In this document: positions 10,711-21,580 of the stretch, piece after piece
Position numbering within the stretch: position 1 is the stretch's first letter
How the letters are laid out: each line of letters begins with the position of its first letter
DNA from: Tachypleus tridentatus
Taxonomy: Eukaryota; Arthropoda; Merostomata; Xiphosura; Limulidae
DNA length: 64,000 nucleotides
NCBI RefSeq assembly: GCF_004210375.1
Contig: NC_134831.1
Location: 41,388,035 to 41,452,034, forward strand
Reading direction: 5' to 3'
Translations under genes and position numbers: made by a program
The notes under the pieces: model-generated
Databases searched by the model: none
The model's input: the letters and a program-made list of their open reading frames with translations, nothing else
Told to the model about the DNA's origin: nothing

Positions 10711-10834
10711 TGCATTTTGAATGAAGTATATTTTATCCATCTGTTTGTGTAACATTTTAAGAAAACACTCTTGTCAATGTTTTCGTATAATGTTACACAA
10801 ACAGATGGATAAAATATACTTCATTCAAAATGCA
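10711..10834. repeat. 124-bp near-perfect palindrome (hairpin)
   Basis: The left arm starting TGCATTTTGAATGAAGTATA and ending TTTGTGTAACATT pairs without a mismatch, over about 46 bp, with the right arm starting AATGTTACACAAACAGATGG and ending CATTCAAAATGCA. Pairing resumes after a short mismatch (AGAAAACA / TGTTTTCG), leaving a loop of about 10 nt centred near 10772. No flanking target duplication or SINE-type end is obvious. It could be a minimal fold-back element, a recent inverted duplication or, if transcribed, a small-RNA hairpin. Confidence 0.93.
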
Positions 10835-10883
10835 TGATAGCGGTTGCATAAATTATTGTTTACATAACGACGAAACGCTTTTG

Positions 10884-11090
10884 CGCACGGCTCAGTGATT
10901 AGTGTATCGGAGGTTCGCGTCCCGTTTCTGCAAATTCGAAATCGACTTTCGAAGTTTCGGAGTAGTTAAGACAAAAGTAGCCCAAAATTGGCCTGACTAG
11001 ATGCTTGCTGTTTAACGTAGCAGTTCAGAATTAGGGATGGTTAGCGTGAATACTCCATGAGTAAATTTGTATTTTTACAAATATCCAAGA
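10884..11090 (+). mobile_element. Strongly decayed tRNA-type SINE
   Basis: GCTCAGTGATTAGTGTATCG followed by GGTTCGCGTCCCG looks like an A-box region and B-box. It is followed by AGTAGCCCAAAATTGG and TTAGGGATGGTTAGCGTGAA, which match family-1 body blocks with many substitutions. Confidence 0.4.
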
Positions 11091-11758
11091 ACAGACCTTA
11101 CCCTTGAAGTTGCTAACCTCAGTGCAATAAGCGTCCATAGCATAAATATTTAAAGTTTTACACACACATATATATGTATAATGAAATATTCTGATACATT
11201 AGTTATTTACACATTTGTAAATTACAATTCTTTAGTTATTCTGCGAACACCCAAGCTAGTTTTAGTAATCATGCGAAACTAGCAGTTATAATAACATCAG
11301 CGCTATTTGTACATCACAAACATTGACATCCATGAATTTCCGCTAGCTCCTCCTTCCAGTTAGAGTGTTCTATTGCAGTACGTTTGTTAGCACGCTGTTC
11401 AAATAGCATAGCGTCATCCGTAATTTCGAACCATCCATTATTATTCAATTTATTTTACTTTAATTATCTATTATTATGCGCCGATTTAAATGTAAATAAG
11501 TGAAAATCAGTGCTGTCAATTGCTGCTTAACACTCAACAGGCAAACAAACGAAAGCTAAGCCTAACATCAACAACACTGAGAAACAGTTCTAAAAGTTCA
11601 CTAATCATACCACATTCTTCTTATTTATTAACTTTCTTATAACATAATCTAATATATATTTTTAAGATAGTAAAGTTAGATATTTTGCTTTACTCTAAAT
11701 GAACCTAGCACTGATGGTCTATTTTATTGCTTCCTCTGATAACGATATATTAATATTT
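11091..11758. other. No gene seen
   Basis: AT-rich intergenic sequence. No repeat family or coding signal recognised. Confidence 0.5.
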
Positions 11759-11769
11759 AGCGATTAGGT

Positions 11770-11965
11770 GTGTTTGTTTGTTTTTGAATTTCGCACAAAG
11801 CTACTCGAGGGCTATTTGCGCTAGCCGTCCCTAATTTAGCAGTGTGCGACTAGAGGGAAGGCAGATAGTTATCACCACCCCACAATCTACAATCCTTTTA
11901 CCAACGGATAGTGGGATTGACCGTCAAATTATAACGCCCCACGGCTGAAAGGGCGAGCATGTTTG
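11770..11965 (-). mobile_element. SINE family 1, 5'-truncated, with 11-bp target duplication
   Basis: The body runs from the TTTGTTTGTTTTTGAATTTC tail to CTGAAAGGGCGAGCATGTTT and then stops, so the tRNA head is missing. AGCGATTAGGT flanks it on both sides (11759-11769 and 11966-11976). Truncation at the 5' end with an 11-bp duplication is the mark of LINE-type target-primed insertion. Confidence 0.93.
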
Positions 11966-11990
11966 AGCGATTAGGTCTATTATTAACTAA

Positions 11991-12205
11991 TTGTTTGTTT
12001 GTTTTTGAATTTCGCGCAAAGCTACACGAGGGCTATCTAAACTAGCCGTTCCCTAATTTAGCAGTGTAATACCAGAGGGAAGGTAGCTAGTCATCACCAC
12101 CCACCGCCAACTCTTGAGCTACTCTTTTTACCAATGAATAGTGGGATTGACTGACACATTATAATGCTCCCAAGGTAAAAGGGCAAGCATGTTTGGTACG
12201 ATGGC
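11991..12205 (-). mobile_element. SINE family 1, head-truncated
   Basis: The TTGTTTGTTTGTTTTTGAAT tail, GCTACACGAGGGCTATCTAA, CGTTCCCTAATTTAGCAGTG, CACCACCCACCGCCAACTCT, then GGGCAAGCATGTTTGG, where it abuts a Tc1 fragment. The tRNA head is absent. Confidence 0.9.
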
Positions 12206-12666
12206 TACTCAGCCATGAAAACCCATTTCATGAAGTTCCCAACGAATAACTCTTGTGCTGACGTTGCTTTCAGAGGCAGTTTGGAACTAGGTAGTGAGTG
12301 TTTCAACTGTGGACAGACGATTTTTACGCACTTGTACTCGGTGGTCCCGTTTTGTGAGCTTATGTGGCCTACCGCTTCGTGGCTAAGCTGTTGTTACTCC
12401 TAGATGATTCCACTTTACAATAACAGAACTTACAATTGACTGGGGCAGCTCTAGCAGGACAGAAATTTGACGAACTAACTTGTTGGAAAGGTGGAATCCT
12501 ATCACAGTGTCACGTTGAAAATCACTGAGCTCTTCCGTATGACCCATTCTACTGCCAATGCATGGCTGTATGTTTGACTTTGTGCACCTGTTAGCAATGG
12601 GTGTGGCTGAAATAGCCAAACCCACTAATTAGAAGGAGTGCCCACATACTTTTGGCCATGTAGTGT
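12206..12666 (-). mobile_element. Tc1-type transposon fragment (5' terminal part only)
   Basis: On the minus strand the terminal inverted repeat begins CACTACATGGCCAAAAGTAT and is followed by a 5' leader and the first third of a Tc1 transposase. The rest of the element is lost where the neighbouring family-1 SINE begins. TA and AT dinucleotides at the outer edge fit a TA target site, but the partner end is missing so it cannot be confirmed. Confidence 0.8.
12212..12547 (-). pseudogene. Tc1 transposase, N-terminal fragment
   Basis: The frame from 12547 reads MGHTEELSDFQRDTVIGFHL, then RQISVLLELPQSIVSSVIVK and PRSGRPHKLTKRD: the paired-like helix-turn-helix and GRPR-type linker of Tc1 transposases. 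A stop replaces a residue between VTTA and PRSGRP, a second stop follows ETLTT, and the frame decays at about ELHEMGFHG. The catalytic domain is absent. I chose the second methionine (12547) over the upstream one at 12625 because family members begin MGxTEELSDFQR. Confidence 0.8.
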
Positions 12667-12668
12667 AT

Positions 12669-14209
12669 TTATCAATACTTGACTGTTGAATCTAATCAAG
12701 TCACTCCTGACTACTGCATCTGATATACCCACACTTCACTGTTGTATCTAATTTCTCACTTCTGACTAATGCACTTTATTTATTGGCTATATCTATTTTA
12801 ACAGTTGTATTTTATTCAATTACAATATATTATGTCTAATTTCTTCACCGTCTGGAATTAAGGTATTTGAGATTCTGAAAATATTATACAAAGATTAAAT
12901 GGAATTACAAAGAGAAAAGCAAATAAATACTACTAATAAATCTCTTACATTTGTGGTTGTGGTTCACTAACTGTTTGGGCTGGAAATGGATGTGTTTAGC
13001 ACGTCCACAGAAGACAAGGATAGCAAAAATGATTATATACCACACTGTCAAGTGAGACAAAGGATCCAAGTGCAGTATCCTATAATGCTAAACTGCTTAC
13101 AAACTCATACTTCATACAAGTATCTCTTTCACACTTCGACATGTGCAATTCTTGAGGAGTAAACACAGACGTAGGATCAACTTGATAACGTTTCTGTGAG
13201 GTAGATATTACCTTAGGTGTTCTCTATCCCAGTAAAATGATTACCACTTGTTTCCATTTCGAGATGTATTATGAAAATGTAGCTATAAATGAAACATTAG
13301 TTATTGAAGGGTGAAATTACTAGCTATTTCAGCTATGACAAATGCTGACTATTAACTGCATCTGATCTATTCACTCTAGACTACTATATCTGACTGATTC
13401 TCTGTTTATGTTTGTCTGAGAATTTTAGGGTATTTAAAAATGTTTCCGGGACAGTTTACAAAACCCTCTTTATCAAAACATTGAAACATTTATAGGTATT
13501 TGTACACTGGACGTTATAAATATTTTTACTACCTATTAATCTTCGATTTGGCATGGTTTAATGGTTAACATGCCAGTCTATGAAATCGAGAGTCTGGTTT
13601 ATATACAGTTACCATGGGTGCGTTATAAGAGTGACAGTCAAATATTAATATTAAGTTAGAGTAGACCCTCTAACACTATTTATCCAAGTGACTTATGACA
13701 AGTTTAGGATGGGTATGCGATCAGGGGGTCAAAGTGCTGAATTTTTCAATTGTGTTGTTGGACACTACTACGTTTTCAATATGCTGTAACCAGTAATATA
13801 TGGGTAACTTTTGGCTTCTTGCACCAACTCGTTCTTGAGGATGCTTCTATTCATTTCAGGGCATAAACCTCGTATGTTGATCTTTATTATGTAATATGAT
13901 TTCTTCTTAAACGCCTTGTATCACAAACTTATTAATTACCTCCATGATATGTGAATTTTGATTCATCTAACATCTCTACGAAGTGTTATTAAACTGTCCA
14001 TTATAGTGATAAAATATAAAAAAACATTTTGCAGTGTAGGATATTAAGACGTGAATTACGCGACTGTTTAAAATTATCAAAATATAAGAAGTGAATAAAG
14101 TGTTGCTGTTTTTCTAGATTAATGATAATAGTCAAACATTAACTACAAGTTTCCCTACATCTGTCACAATATTTAAAAACTAATATTTGTTCGATATTAA
14201 TTTGTATCT
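12669..14209. other. No gene; degenerate CTGTTGTATCTAAT-type repeat and one decayed SINE
   Basis: Several loosely similar units (TTGACTGTTGAATCTAATC, CACTGTTGTATCTAATTTC, CTGACTACTGCATCTGAT) at 12670-12850 and 13340-13400, and again near 18120-18360, suggest an old dispersed or tandem satellite. At 13548-13700 a TGGTTTAATGGTTAACATGC head and GTGCGTTATAAGAGTGACAG block suggest a heavily decayed family-1 SINE. Nothing coding. Confidence 0.4.
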
Positions 14210-14517
14210 ACACAATTGAACATTTTTTAATTTACATTCATCGGGGTCTAAAGATGTGAACAATATTTATCTAGATTCAACTCAATCTAAAAAAGGGATC
14301 AATATTTATTTCGATTAATTGGGATATATAGAAGTTAAAGATGTGAATCAAAATTTATCAGGATTTAAAGAATTGAACTACATTTAACTAGAGCCATTGG
14401 AATCTAAAGAGGTGAACTACATTTAACTAGAGTCATTGGTATCTAAAGAGGTGAAGTACAGTTAACTAGAATTATTGGAACCAAAAGAGGTGAACAATGT
14501 TCATCATGATATAAGGC

Positions 14518-14750
14518 CTACTAGTATGATCTAATAGTTAGAGTGCTTAACTTTCAATCTGTGGTTCGAACACTCGTGACACCGAACTTGTTCGTCCTTC
14601 AGCTGTGGCGGCGGTATGGTAAATCCTACTATTCGTTGGTAAAAGTTGGTGATGGATGATGTTGACTAGCAGCCTTCCCTCTAGTCTATTAGTCTGAATT
14701 AAGGACGGCTAGCACAGATAATCCTTGTGTACATTTTCATAAAATAAGCA
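14518..14750 (+). mobile_element. SINE family 1 copy, diverged
   Basis: A head around CTAATAGTTAGAGTGCTTAA, B-box-like GGTTCGAACACTCGTGACAC, CCTACTATTCGTTGGTAAAA, GCCTTCCCTCTAGTCT and GGACGGCTAGCACAGATAA. It sits inside the 40-bp array. Confidence 0.85.
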
Positions 14751-15036
14751 ATCTTTATATATATATATTCGTATAGATATCAAGAAGTGAACAAAATTTA
14801 TATAGATCTATCAGAATCTAAAGAAATGGACTAAATACACCTAGAGTCGTTAGGTGTAAAGAAATTAGCAATATTTACCTAAATTCGTAGGGATCTAAAG
14901 AATATAGTATCTTTATCTAAAGTCATCACCAACAAAAGAAGTGGAGAATATCTCGATTTATTGGTATCTAAAAAAGTGAACTGTATTTATCTACATTTAT
15001 TGGAATATAAAGAAGTGAAGTATGTTTTTTCTAGTT

Positions 15037-15345
15037 TGCTTGGTTTTGAATATTGCGCAAAGTTACACGATAGGTTTGGTTTGTCCTGAATTTCGCACAA
15101 AGCTACACGAGGGCTGTCTGCGCTAGCCGTCCCTAATTTATCAGTGTAAGACTACAGGAAAAGCAGCTAGCCATCACCACCCACCGCCAACTCTGGGGCT
15201 ACTCTTTTACCAACGAATAGTGGGATTGACTGTAACATTATAACGCCCCCATGGCTGAAAGGGCCAGTATGTTTGGTGGGAAAGTGATTCGAAAAAGACC
15301 CTTAGATTACGAGTCGAGCCCTAAACACCTGGCCATGCCGGGCCT
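15037..15345 (-). mobile_element. SINE family 1, full length with duplicated tail
   Basis: A complete minus-oriented copy ending CTGGCCATGCCGGGCC (tRNA head). At the tail side there are two successive tail segments, TTTGAATATTGCGCAAAGTT and then TTGTCCTGAATTTCGCACAA, so either a second truncated SINE landed at the tail or the tail was duplicated. Confidence 0.9.
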
Positions 15346-15504
15346 ATTTTTCCAGATTCATTAGAATATAAAGAAATGAACTATATTTATTTATATTCAT
15401 AGGTATGTAAAGAAGTGAACTATATTTTTCTAGATTCATTGGAAAATAAAGAAATTAACTATATTTATCTGAATTCATTGGTATATAAAGAAGTGCATTT
15501 GTTT

Positions 15505-15630
15505 GTTTAGAATTAAGCACAAAACTAAACAAGGGGCTGGCTATCTGTGCTCTGCCCACCATGGGTATCGAAACCCAGTTTTCAGCGGTATTAATCCGCA
15601 GACGTGCCGCTGTGCCATTGGAGGACGATT
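15505..15630 (-). mobile_element. SINE family 2 copy
   Basis: TTTAGAATTAAGCACAAAAC tail, CTATCTGTGCTCTGCCCACC, GGGTATCGAAACCCAG (B-box complement), ATCCGCAGACGTGCCGCTGT, GCCATTGGAGGACG. One of the better-preserved copies. Confidence 0.88.
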
Positions 15631-15665
15631 TATTTGGATCTAAAGAAGTGAAAAAAATTATCAGT

Positions 15666-16104
15666 TTTTGCTTTTGAGTTTACTTACTGGTTATAAATAT
15701 TTTTACTGCAATTCACAGCTTTTACATTAAAAAAGAACATTTTTTTTAAATTGGTACGACTGAGATCGTTCCTAAGTGCACCAAGTACACAATTGTTAAC
15801 AGTTAAGAAGGTTTTAGTATTTAGCAATATTGAACAATCTAACAATGTACCTAAATTTTAGAACTGATCACGGTTACTTATATATGTGCATATCGATTCT
15901 TGGGAATTGGTGGCATATTTATTTATGACTGGACAAAAATGAAATAAAAAGTGAATTAATATGAAAATTTGGAAATGTTGCGCAGACTTGAATTAGCTTA
16001 GAATGTCTGGGGAAATAATAACTAAAGAAATTTAAAGATGTGTCTGGGTATTTATTTAATTGTCGGATTGTTTGGTTTTATTAACAAAGATTCTCTGATT
16101 TTAG
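15666..16104. other. No gene; MITE-like arm at about 15680-15760
   Basis: GAGTTTACTTACTGGTTATA and CAGCTTTTACATTAAAAAAG resemble one arm of the inverted-repeat family seen at 7755-8236 and 55430. The rest is AT-rich and unassigned. Confidence 0.4.
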
Positions 16105-16372
16105 CGGCCTGGCATTGCCAAGCGGGTTAAGGCACTCTACTCGTAATCCGAAGTTCGCGGATTCGAATCCCCGTCACACCAAATATGTTCGCCCTTTCAG
16201 CCGTGGGAGCGTTATAACGTGATGATCAATCCCACTATTCGTTGGTAAAAGAGTAGTTGGCGGTGAATGGTGATGACTAGCTGCCTTCCCTCTAGTCTTA
16301 TTCTGCAAAATTAGGGACGGATAACGCAGACAGTTCTCGTGTAGCTTTGCGTGAAATTCAAAACAAACCAAA
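16105..16372 (+). mobile_element. SINE family 1, full length
   Basis: Plus-oriented, with an A-box-like TGGCATTGCCAAGCGGGTTA, the anticodon-arm-like ACTCGTAATCCGAAG, B-box GGATTCGAATCCCCGTCACA, GTTCGCCCTTTCAGCCGTGG, CTGCCTTCCCTCTAGTCTTA and a tail GCGTGAAATTCAAAACAAAC. The tRNA-like head with CGT at the anticodon position suggests a tRNA-Thr-like origin (inference). Confidence 0.93.
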
Positions 16373-17282
16373 TTAAACTGATTTTACGTTTGTTAGTATC
16401 AGGCTCACGTTTCAGTACTATGACATTCTGTTCAGAGAAGCTGTGGTTGTTTTGTTTATAAATTCATGGACTTAGGAAAGGGGTTTTGGTGTTTTTTTTT
16501 TACTTGACCTTCAAGTTACATAGAGTTTTACCTGGTCATCTGTTACGCTCTGGGGGCGGGGGGGTAGATTTGTTACATATTTTTCTTAACGTGTTAAATT
16601 ATCAATCTAGAAGTTAAAATTAACGTATTTGTTATGTTAAGGTTATACTTATGTGCTAGTATTCTGTTAATGTCTAATATTATGTATATATGAGATCGTG
16701 TAAGTGATTAGGTTTCTTTCGTTTTGTGGAGTGTTTTTGTTTCTTAAACACTTTCTGTCCGTAATTTTTAATTTGTTGAAAGTTCGGGTAACTATTATAA
16801 TAGGGAAGTAGTTTATTTTAGCAAAGCTTCGAGTTAAGCGTGCAACTTCTTCATCGGTGTTTTCTGTGGTGCATATATTGTATACTAAATTTAGGACGCT
16901 TTTGTATGCTGTTCGAGAACAACTGGTTGTATGGTAACGCTTATCGCTTACAGATAAAGCTGAGGGTTTTCTTGCTTTTGTTTTTGTAAAGAATATTGAT
17001 TTTGGTCAGTCTTGCTTGCTTATCGAAGTGGATAGTTCAAAGGATACACATTTCGAGGAACTACAACTATTGATTAATTAGCAATGGAAAGGTGATTGTC
17101 TATGCCTTACGGAGTCACTAAAACTGTTTTTATTTTTATTATTTTTACTTAGAAACTAATAAACATTATTGTCTACTTTTCATTATGTGCTCAGTCTGTT
17201 CATTCATGAAGCTTAGATCTCATTCGTTTAAATAAATTCAAATTTATTCCTTCACGAATCTTTTAAAGAAACCAGTTAATCT
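16373..17282. other. No gene seen
   Basis: Intergenic sequence with a G-rich stretch (CTGGGGGCGGGGGGGTAGA at about 16551) and poly-T tracts. No coding or repeat signal recognised. Confidence 0.5.
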
Positions 17283-17672
17283 TAGAGTACCACATAAATA
17301 TGTGTGTATCTTGACACAAGATGTCCTACTTCTGCTCTTCTCTAGTACCACAGTTTCTCCTAGAGTACCGCATAAATATGTGTGAATCTTGACACAAGAT
17401 ATCCTACTTCTGCTCTTCTCTAGTACCACAGTTTCTCCTAGAGTACCGCATAAATATGTGTGAATCTTGACACAAGATGTCCTACTTTTGCTCTTCTCTA
17501 GTACCACAGTTTCTCCTAGAGTACCACATAAATATGTGTGAATCTTGACACAAGATGTCCTACTTCTGCTCTTCTCTAGTACCACAGTTTCTCCTAGAGT
17601 ATTACATAAGTGTGTAAATCTTGACACAAGATGTCCTACTTCTGCTCTTCTCTAGTACCACAGTTTCTACAT
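17283..17672. repeat. 78-bp tandem repeat, five units
   Basis: Units begin TAGAGTACCACATAAATATG at 17283, 17361, 17439, 17517 and (degenerate) 17595. Each contains CTTGACACAAGATGTCCTAC and ends CTAGTACCACAGTTTCTCC. Since 78 is 26 codons, the minus strand stays open for 127 codons (VKIHTYLCGTLGETVVLEKS period). The middle units are nearly identical, so the expansion looks recent. I do not call the frame a gene. Confidence 0.95.
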
Positions 17673-19157
17673 TGCCGCGTTTACTCAGTTTTTTTTACAT
17701 ATCGGTAATTTGTACTTAAGTTATTTTGTAGCGAAATACTACAATGACTGGTGTGTCAATAACCACAGCTGGTACATTAATAACTCTTACACTTGAAACT
17801 GAATTTTTTTACTTATCAGAAGTATTTTTTAAATACGTTTTAACAGTTCTCCCGTACTTGTAATCCATAACTGATCATTGAACACTCAGTCTGGATACAT
17901 AATCAATTAGCGGTCTCAATGGTAACCAGATGTTTCACAAATCCTGTTCTATATGTTCTGAGAATGAGACTCTCTTAAAGGCTCCACCGTATATACGTAG
18001 AAATGGGTGTGTGATGTTGGCTACCGATTTTATTTATAAACACAGGCCCTAATTTCCCTGGGAAGAATTGAAGTTAATGATCTTTAAACATTAACAAAAA
18101 ACATTTTATATTAGTTATTACCCAAATTATTGATTGATTATAGTATCTAATCTCTTCACTATTCACTGCTGTATGTGATGTGTACACAACTGATCTTATC
18201 TTTCACACTGTTGACTATTATATTTTGTTTATTAATTAATTACAAACTGTACGTTTCATTCACTACTTACCACTTTAACTAACTTATCCAAATTCATTGA
18301 TTGTTAAGTGCTGTATCTCATATTACCAGATTATTATATCTAATATCTTCCCTCTTGTATCTTAAGTGCAGATGTGTCATTTCAAATTTATTCTAATCTG
18401 TTAATTATAGTCGAAATCAGAAGCGTGCAAAAATAATATTTTATATCTACAGTATCTTTTGTCTCCCACAAGTCCTTGCAAAGTATTTCTCTTCAATACT
18501 AAAAACTCATCAGTTGGCCAGGACAATGAGAAACAAAAGACCTAAGAAAACAAAAACAAAAAGCTACTACTAACTTGTTTTATAACACGGGTCTGTTGGT
18601 TGTTCAATATTTCTAGGACTTTCGCTATGTAAACTAAAACTTTTAATGTATTTAACAATGGTTTAAGGTATCTCGAAATGCTGAAGTTTCTGTGACAAAA
18701 CTTCACACAGAAGTCCTTTTATTAAGATATTGAACATCTTTAACCGAGAATACAACTAATTAACGTAATTACAATTATTACTTAAATTACTTTAAAAAAA
18801 GAAAAAAGTGATCTGTACAAAAATACTGAACCACCACTGCCACAATGGCTATGAAAAAAACTTTCTAATTTCATAAACTGACGTTAATGGATATATTTTG
18901 TACTTTTTTATAAAGAAGTTTGAATTAGCATGTTGGTATTTCAACTAAAGTTAATAAACTGAGGTGTTACCTAATTTTATCACTACTTATATTCATTTAT
19001 AACTTTGTATATACCTGGAAATATTTATTAAAATGTACCACAGAATCTACTATCAACGCTAAATAATTGGTAACTCTTTTGCACCCACAGTTTAATATGT
19101 GTGGATTACTGTGTGGTATCACATGGAGTCGAACCCTGTTTGCCAACTCTTCACTGG
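17673..19157. other. No gene seen
   Basis: AT-rich intergenic sequence. At 18120-18360 there are degenerate units resembling those at 12670-12850 (GTATCTAATCTCTTCACT). No open frame of interest. Confidence 0.45.
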
Positions 19158-19272
19158 TTGTTGTTTCTTATTAAGTACAAAGCCACACAAACGGCTGTTT
19201 GTGCTCCGCTCACCAAGGGTATCAAAACCCAGTTTTCACAGGTATAAGTTCCATTGGAAAACCTCTTCCACT
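19158..19272 (-). mobile_element. SINE family 2 copy
   Basis: Tail TTATTAAGTACAAAGCCACA, GCTGTTTGTGCTCCGCTCAC, B-box complement GGGTATCAAAACCCAG, then a decayed head. Confidence 0.75.
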
Positions 19273-19467
19273 GGACTAACTAACGTCTCATTGAAATTAT
19301 AAATAAGGAAGAAATAATATTTAAAAAATGCAACCGAAAAATTTAAAGAAAGCTTGTTAGTAAATCCAGTTTTACAGAAAATAAAGAATCTAGGACAGCA
19401 GAGCATTTTCAAATGTGTACAACTCAGAATGTTACAATGACCTCACCAGAAATTGCACCAATCACTA

Positions 19468-19742
19468 AATAGTTTAGTTTGATTTGTTTTAAATTTCGCG
19501 CAAAGATACACCAGGGCTAACTGCGCTACCCGTCCTCAATTTTGCAGTGTAAGACTGGAGGGAATGCAGCTATCCATCGCCACCCACCGCCAACTCTTGG
19601 GCTACTCTTTTACCAACGAATAGTGGAATTGACCCGCACATTATATCGCCCCCACGTTGCATGTTTGGTGTGACGGGGACTCGGACCCGCGGCCCTCAGC
19701 TTACGAGTCCGGTGCTTTAACCATCTGGTCATGCCAGACCAA
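19468..19742 (-). mobile_element. SINE family 1, full length
   Basis: Tail TTGATTTGTTTTAAATTTCG, CGTCCTCAATTTTGCAGTG, CACCCACCGCCAACTCTTGG, GGTGTGACGGGGACTCGGAC (B-box complement altered), ACCATCTGGTCATGCCAGAC head. The CTGAAAGGGCGAG block is deleted. Confidence 0.9.
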
Positions 19743-20391
19743 ATATTGAGTAATAAAGGACGTTTATTTTAAGTTCTACAATTCTCTTGAAAATAATCGT
19801 GTTAAAACTTACTCATACTTAGGCAACAGCAGAAGCGCTGTTCAAACCTTTAATGATGAACACGAACTAAAGGGGGGGATATACCAGCAAGTTTCACTTA
19901 CCAGGGATCTGATTTTTTATACAGCATGAAATCAAAATTCTGTGGAAAAAAATTTGAAGTTATGCAGCATAAAACTGATGATTATGCAGAAAGACATAAA
20001 TTATGCACTGATTATGCGCCACAACTTAAATATGGCAGCCTGTATCTAAAAGTAATAAAAACTTAGAACAATAACCTTTGAGAAAATGTTAGACACTCAA
20101 TTCCTCCATCAGTAGTAGTTCGACAGTTATATTCTTTTTAGTAAGATAACAACAAACATATTTTAAAACCTTAGAAATCCGTTTGATGGACCATTAATGT
20201 CTAATTGGCAAACAAGCCTACATGCCAAGCAGTAAGAAATAAATCAAACAAACGTTATACGTCAGGTAACATTGACCTATGCTTGACTTTACTAAGTATA
20301 GACATTTAGACTTTGGTTCTACAGTCAAACACTGATTATGCTGCGGGGCCTGTATAATCAAACGTACATAAAAGCCACTTATAAAATTCAA
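19743..20391. other. No gene; short ATTATGC-rich patch
   Basis: Includes a local cluster of TTATGCA/GATTATGC words at about 19955-20030 (short degenerate tandem). The minus-strand frame at 20218-20517 overlaps a SINE and is not called. Confidence 0.4.
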
Positions 20392-20522
20392 GAAAACGAA
20401 TAGTGGGATTGACCGTAACACCATAACGCCCCCACGACTGGAAGGACGAGTATGTTTGGTGTGACGGGGATTCGAATCAGCGCCCCTCAGATTACGAGTC
20501 GAGTGCCTTAACCACATGGCCT
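20392..20522 (-). mobile_element. SINE family 1, head half only
   Basis: AACGAATAGTGGGATTGACC, CCCCCACGACTGGAAGGACG, GGGATTCGAATCAGCGCCCC and TTAACCACATGGCC. The tail half is missing. Confidence 0.88.
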
Positions 20523-21460
20523 AAGAGGTATTAGTTACTCTAGACTAGTTAAAATACTGCTTTTTTTTTGTTAGCTCAAGAACACAACTTGATTCAATTT
20601 CTTAAGACGGAGTACGCATTATAAGTGACATTATCTCATCAATCTATCACAATATGGACACGCAGACACGCACACGTTTTAATAGGTGGTCTTATTAAAC
20701 AAAAATGGTTTATTTTGTTTAGAATTTTTAATTTTTAGAAACTACACTTTCTTGCAACAGAAGCTCCAATATTGTTGTTGTTTTATTTTATTTGTTTTTT
20801 TTCCTCCACAATATAGGATTGTGACATTATAGGAGTGAGAAATCCTACTCTCCATAGAAGCTCTTAAACATATAAAAAAGCTTATTCAACATAGGTACGC
20901 GGCGTTACAGCCATTATGTGTGCATTCGTAAACTAACCAGACTTCAAGAGCCGGTTAGACTAGTAGAGTTCTTTATTCTATCAGACAAAGCAAAGCCAAG
21001 AAACAGCACATCCGGCTAATTTTGAAGGTTACAGAGTTTCTTATTTGGAAATATCTGTCGATGATGTCTGAAATAATTTTGTAAAGCCGTTTCGAAACGG
21101 ATATTGTATCGTAACATCAAACTTCCCAACATCTTAAATTATAAACATTTGTTTCGAACATGACTGTCTCCCTCTACTAAGAAATCCTAAGTAATAGCGA
21201 TATAATACATAACGTTTCTTTGTAAGCTTCTGGTTAGTAATACTGAGAAACGCTTTCTTTAAAACTAACACTTACACATACACATACATATATATATAGC
21301 TTAAAGTTTGATTTACTTGTCATCCACACATTTTCTAAGCAAGGTTGTCATCAACGTTATAACTTGATATATCCTCACATCTACCATACCTAACATACTT
21401 TCATACAGTTCTAGTAACCTTTAAACTTGAACTTTTATTTATTGCATTGAAAACCAAATC
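20523..21460. other. 5' flank of the metalloproteinase gene
   Basis: Upstream of the ATG at 21461 there is a TATATATATA run at about 21287-21298 that could serve as a TATA-like element about 165 bases before the start codon, but simple AT repeats are common here and no transcription start can be fixed. No other gene in the interval. Confidence 0.3.
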
Positions 21461-21580
21461 ATGAAAGCCAAGCTTGGACGATCTTTCCAGAAACTATTAT
21501 TTAAAAACATTTTATTTGTATTGTGGAACACTATGTACGTAATTGCAGTACCTACTGCAAACCTTCCTTCCAAAGATATG
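21461..21580 (+). CDS. MMP exon 1: start and signal peptide
   Basis: ATG to the GTAAGT donor, 40 codons, phase 0 at the end. The basic N-region ([10 protein letters not shown]) and hydrophobic core fit a secretory signal; likely cleavage near AVPTA. It has no open-frame continuation, and reads straight into [13 protein letters not shown] of exon 2, as expected for an MMP prodomain start. Confidence 0.8.

Larger units (their letters stand above)
14210..15665. repeat. Degenerate ~40-bp minisatellite interrupted by three SINEs
   Basis: Units of the type TCATTGGAATCTAAAGAAGT + GAACTATATTTATCTAGAT recur from about 14240, with many substitutions. The series stops at a SINE (14518-14750), resumes at 14770-15035, stops at a second SINE (15037-15345), resumes at 15350-15500, stops at a family-2 SINE (15505-15630) and ends with one more unit at about 15632-15660. 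The array therefore predates all three insertions. Confidence 0.85.

Noticed and set aside
17244-17627. 127-codon minus-strand frame with an IHTYLCGTLGETVVLEK repeat
   Set aside because: Product of the 78-bp tandem repeat; no homology or context.
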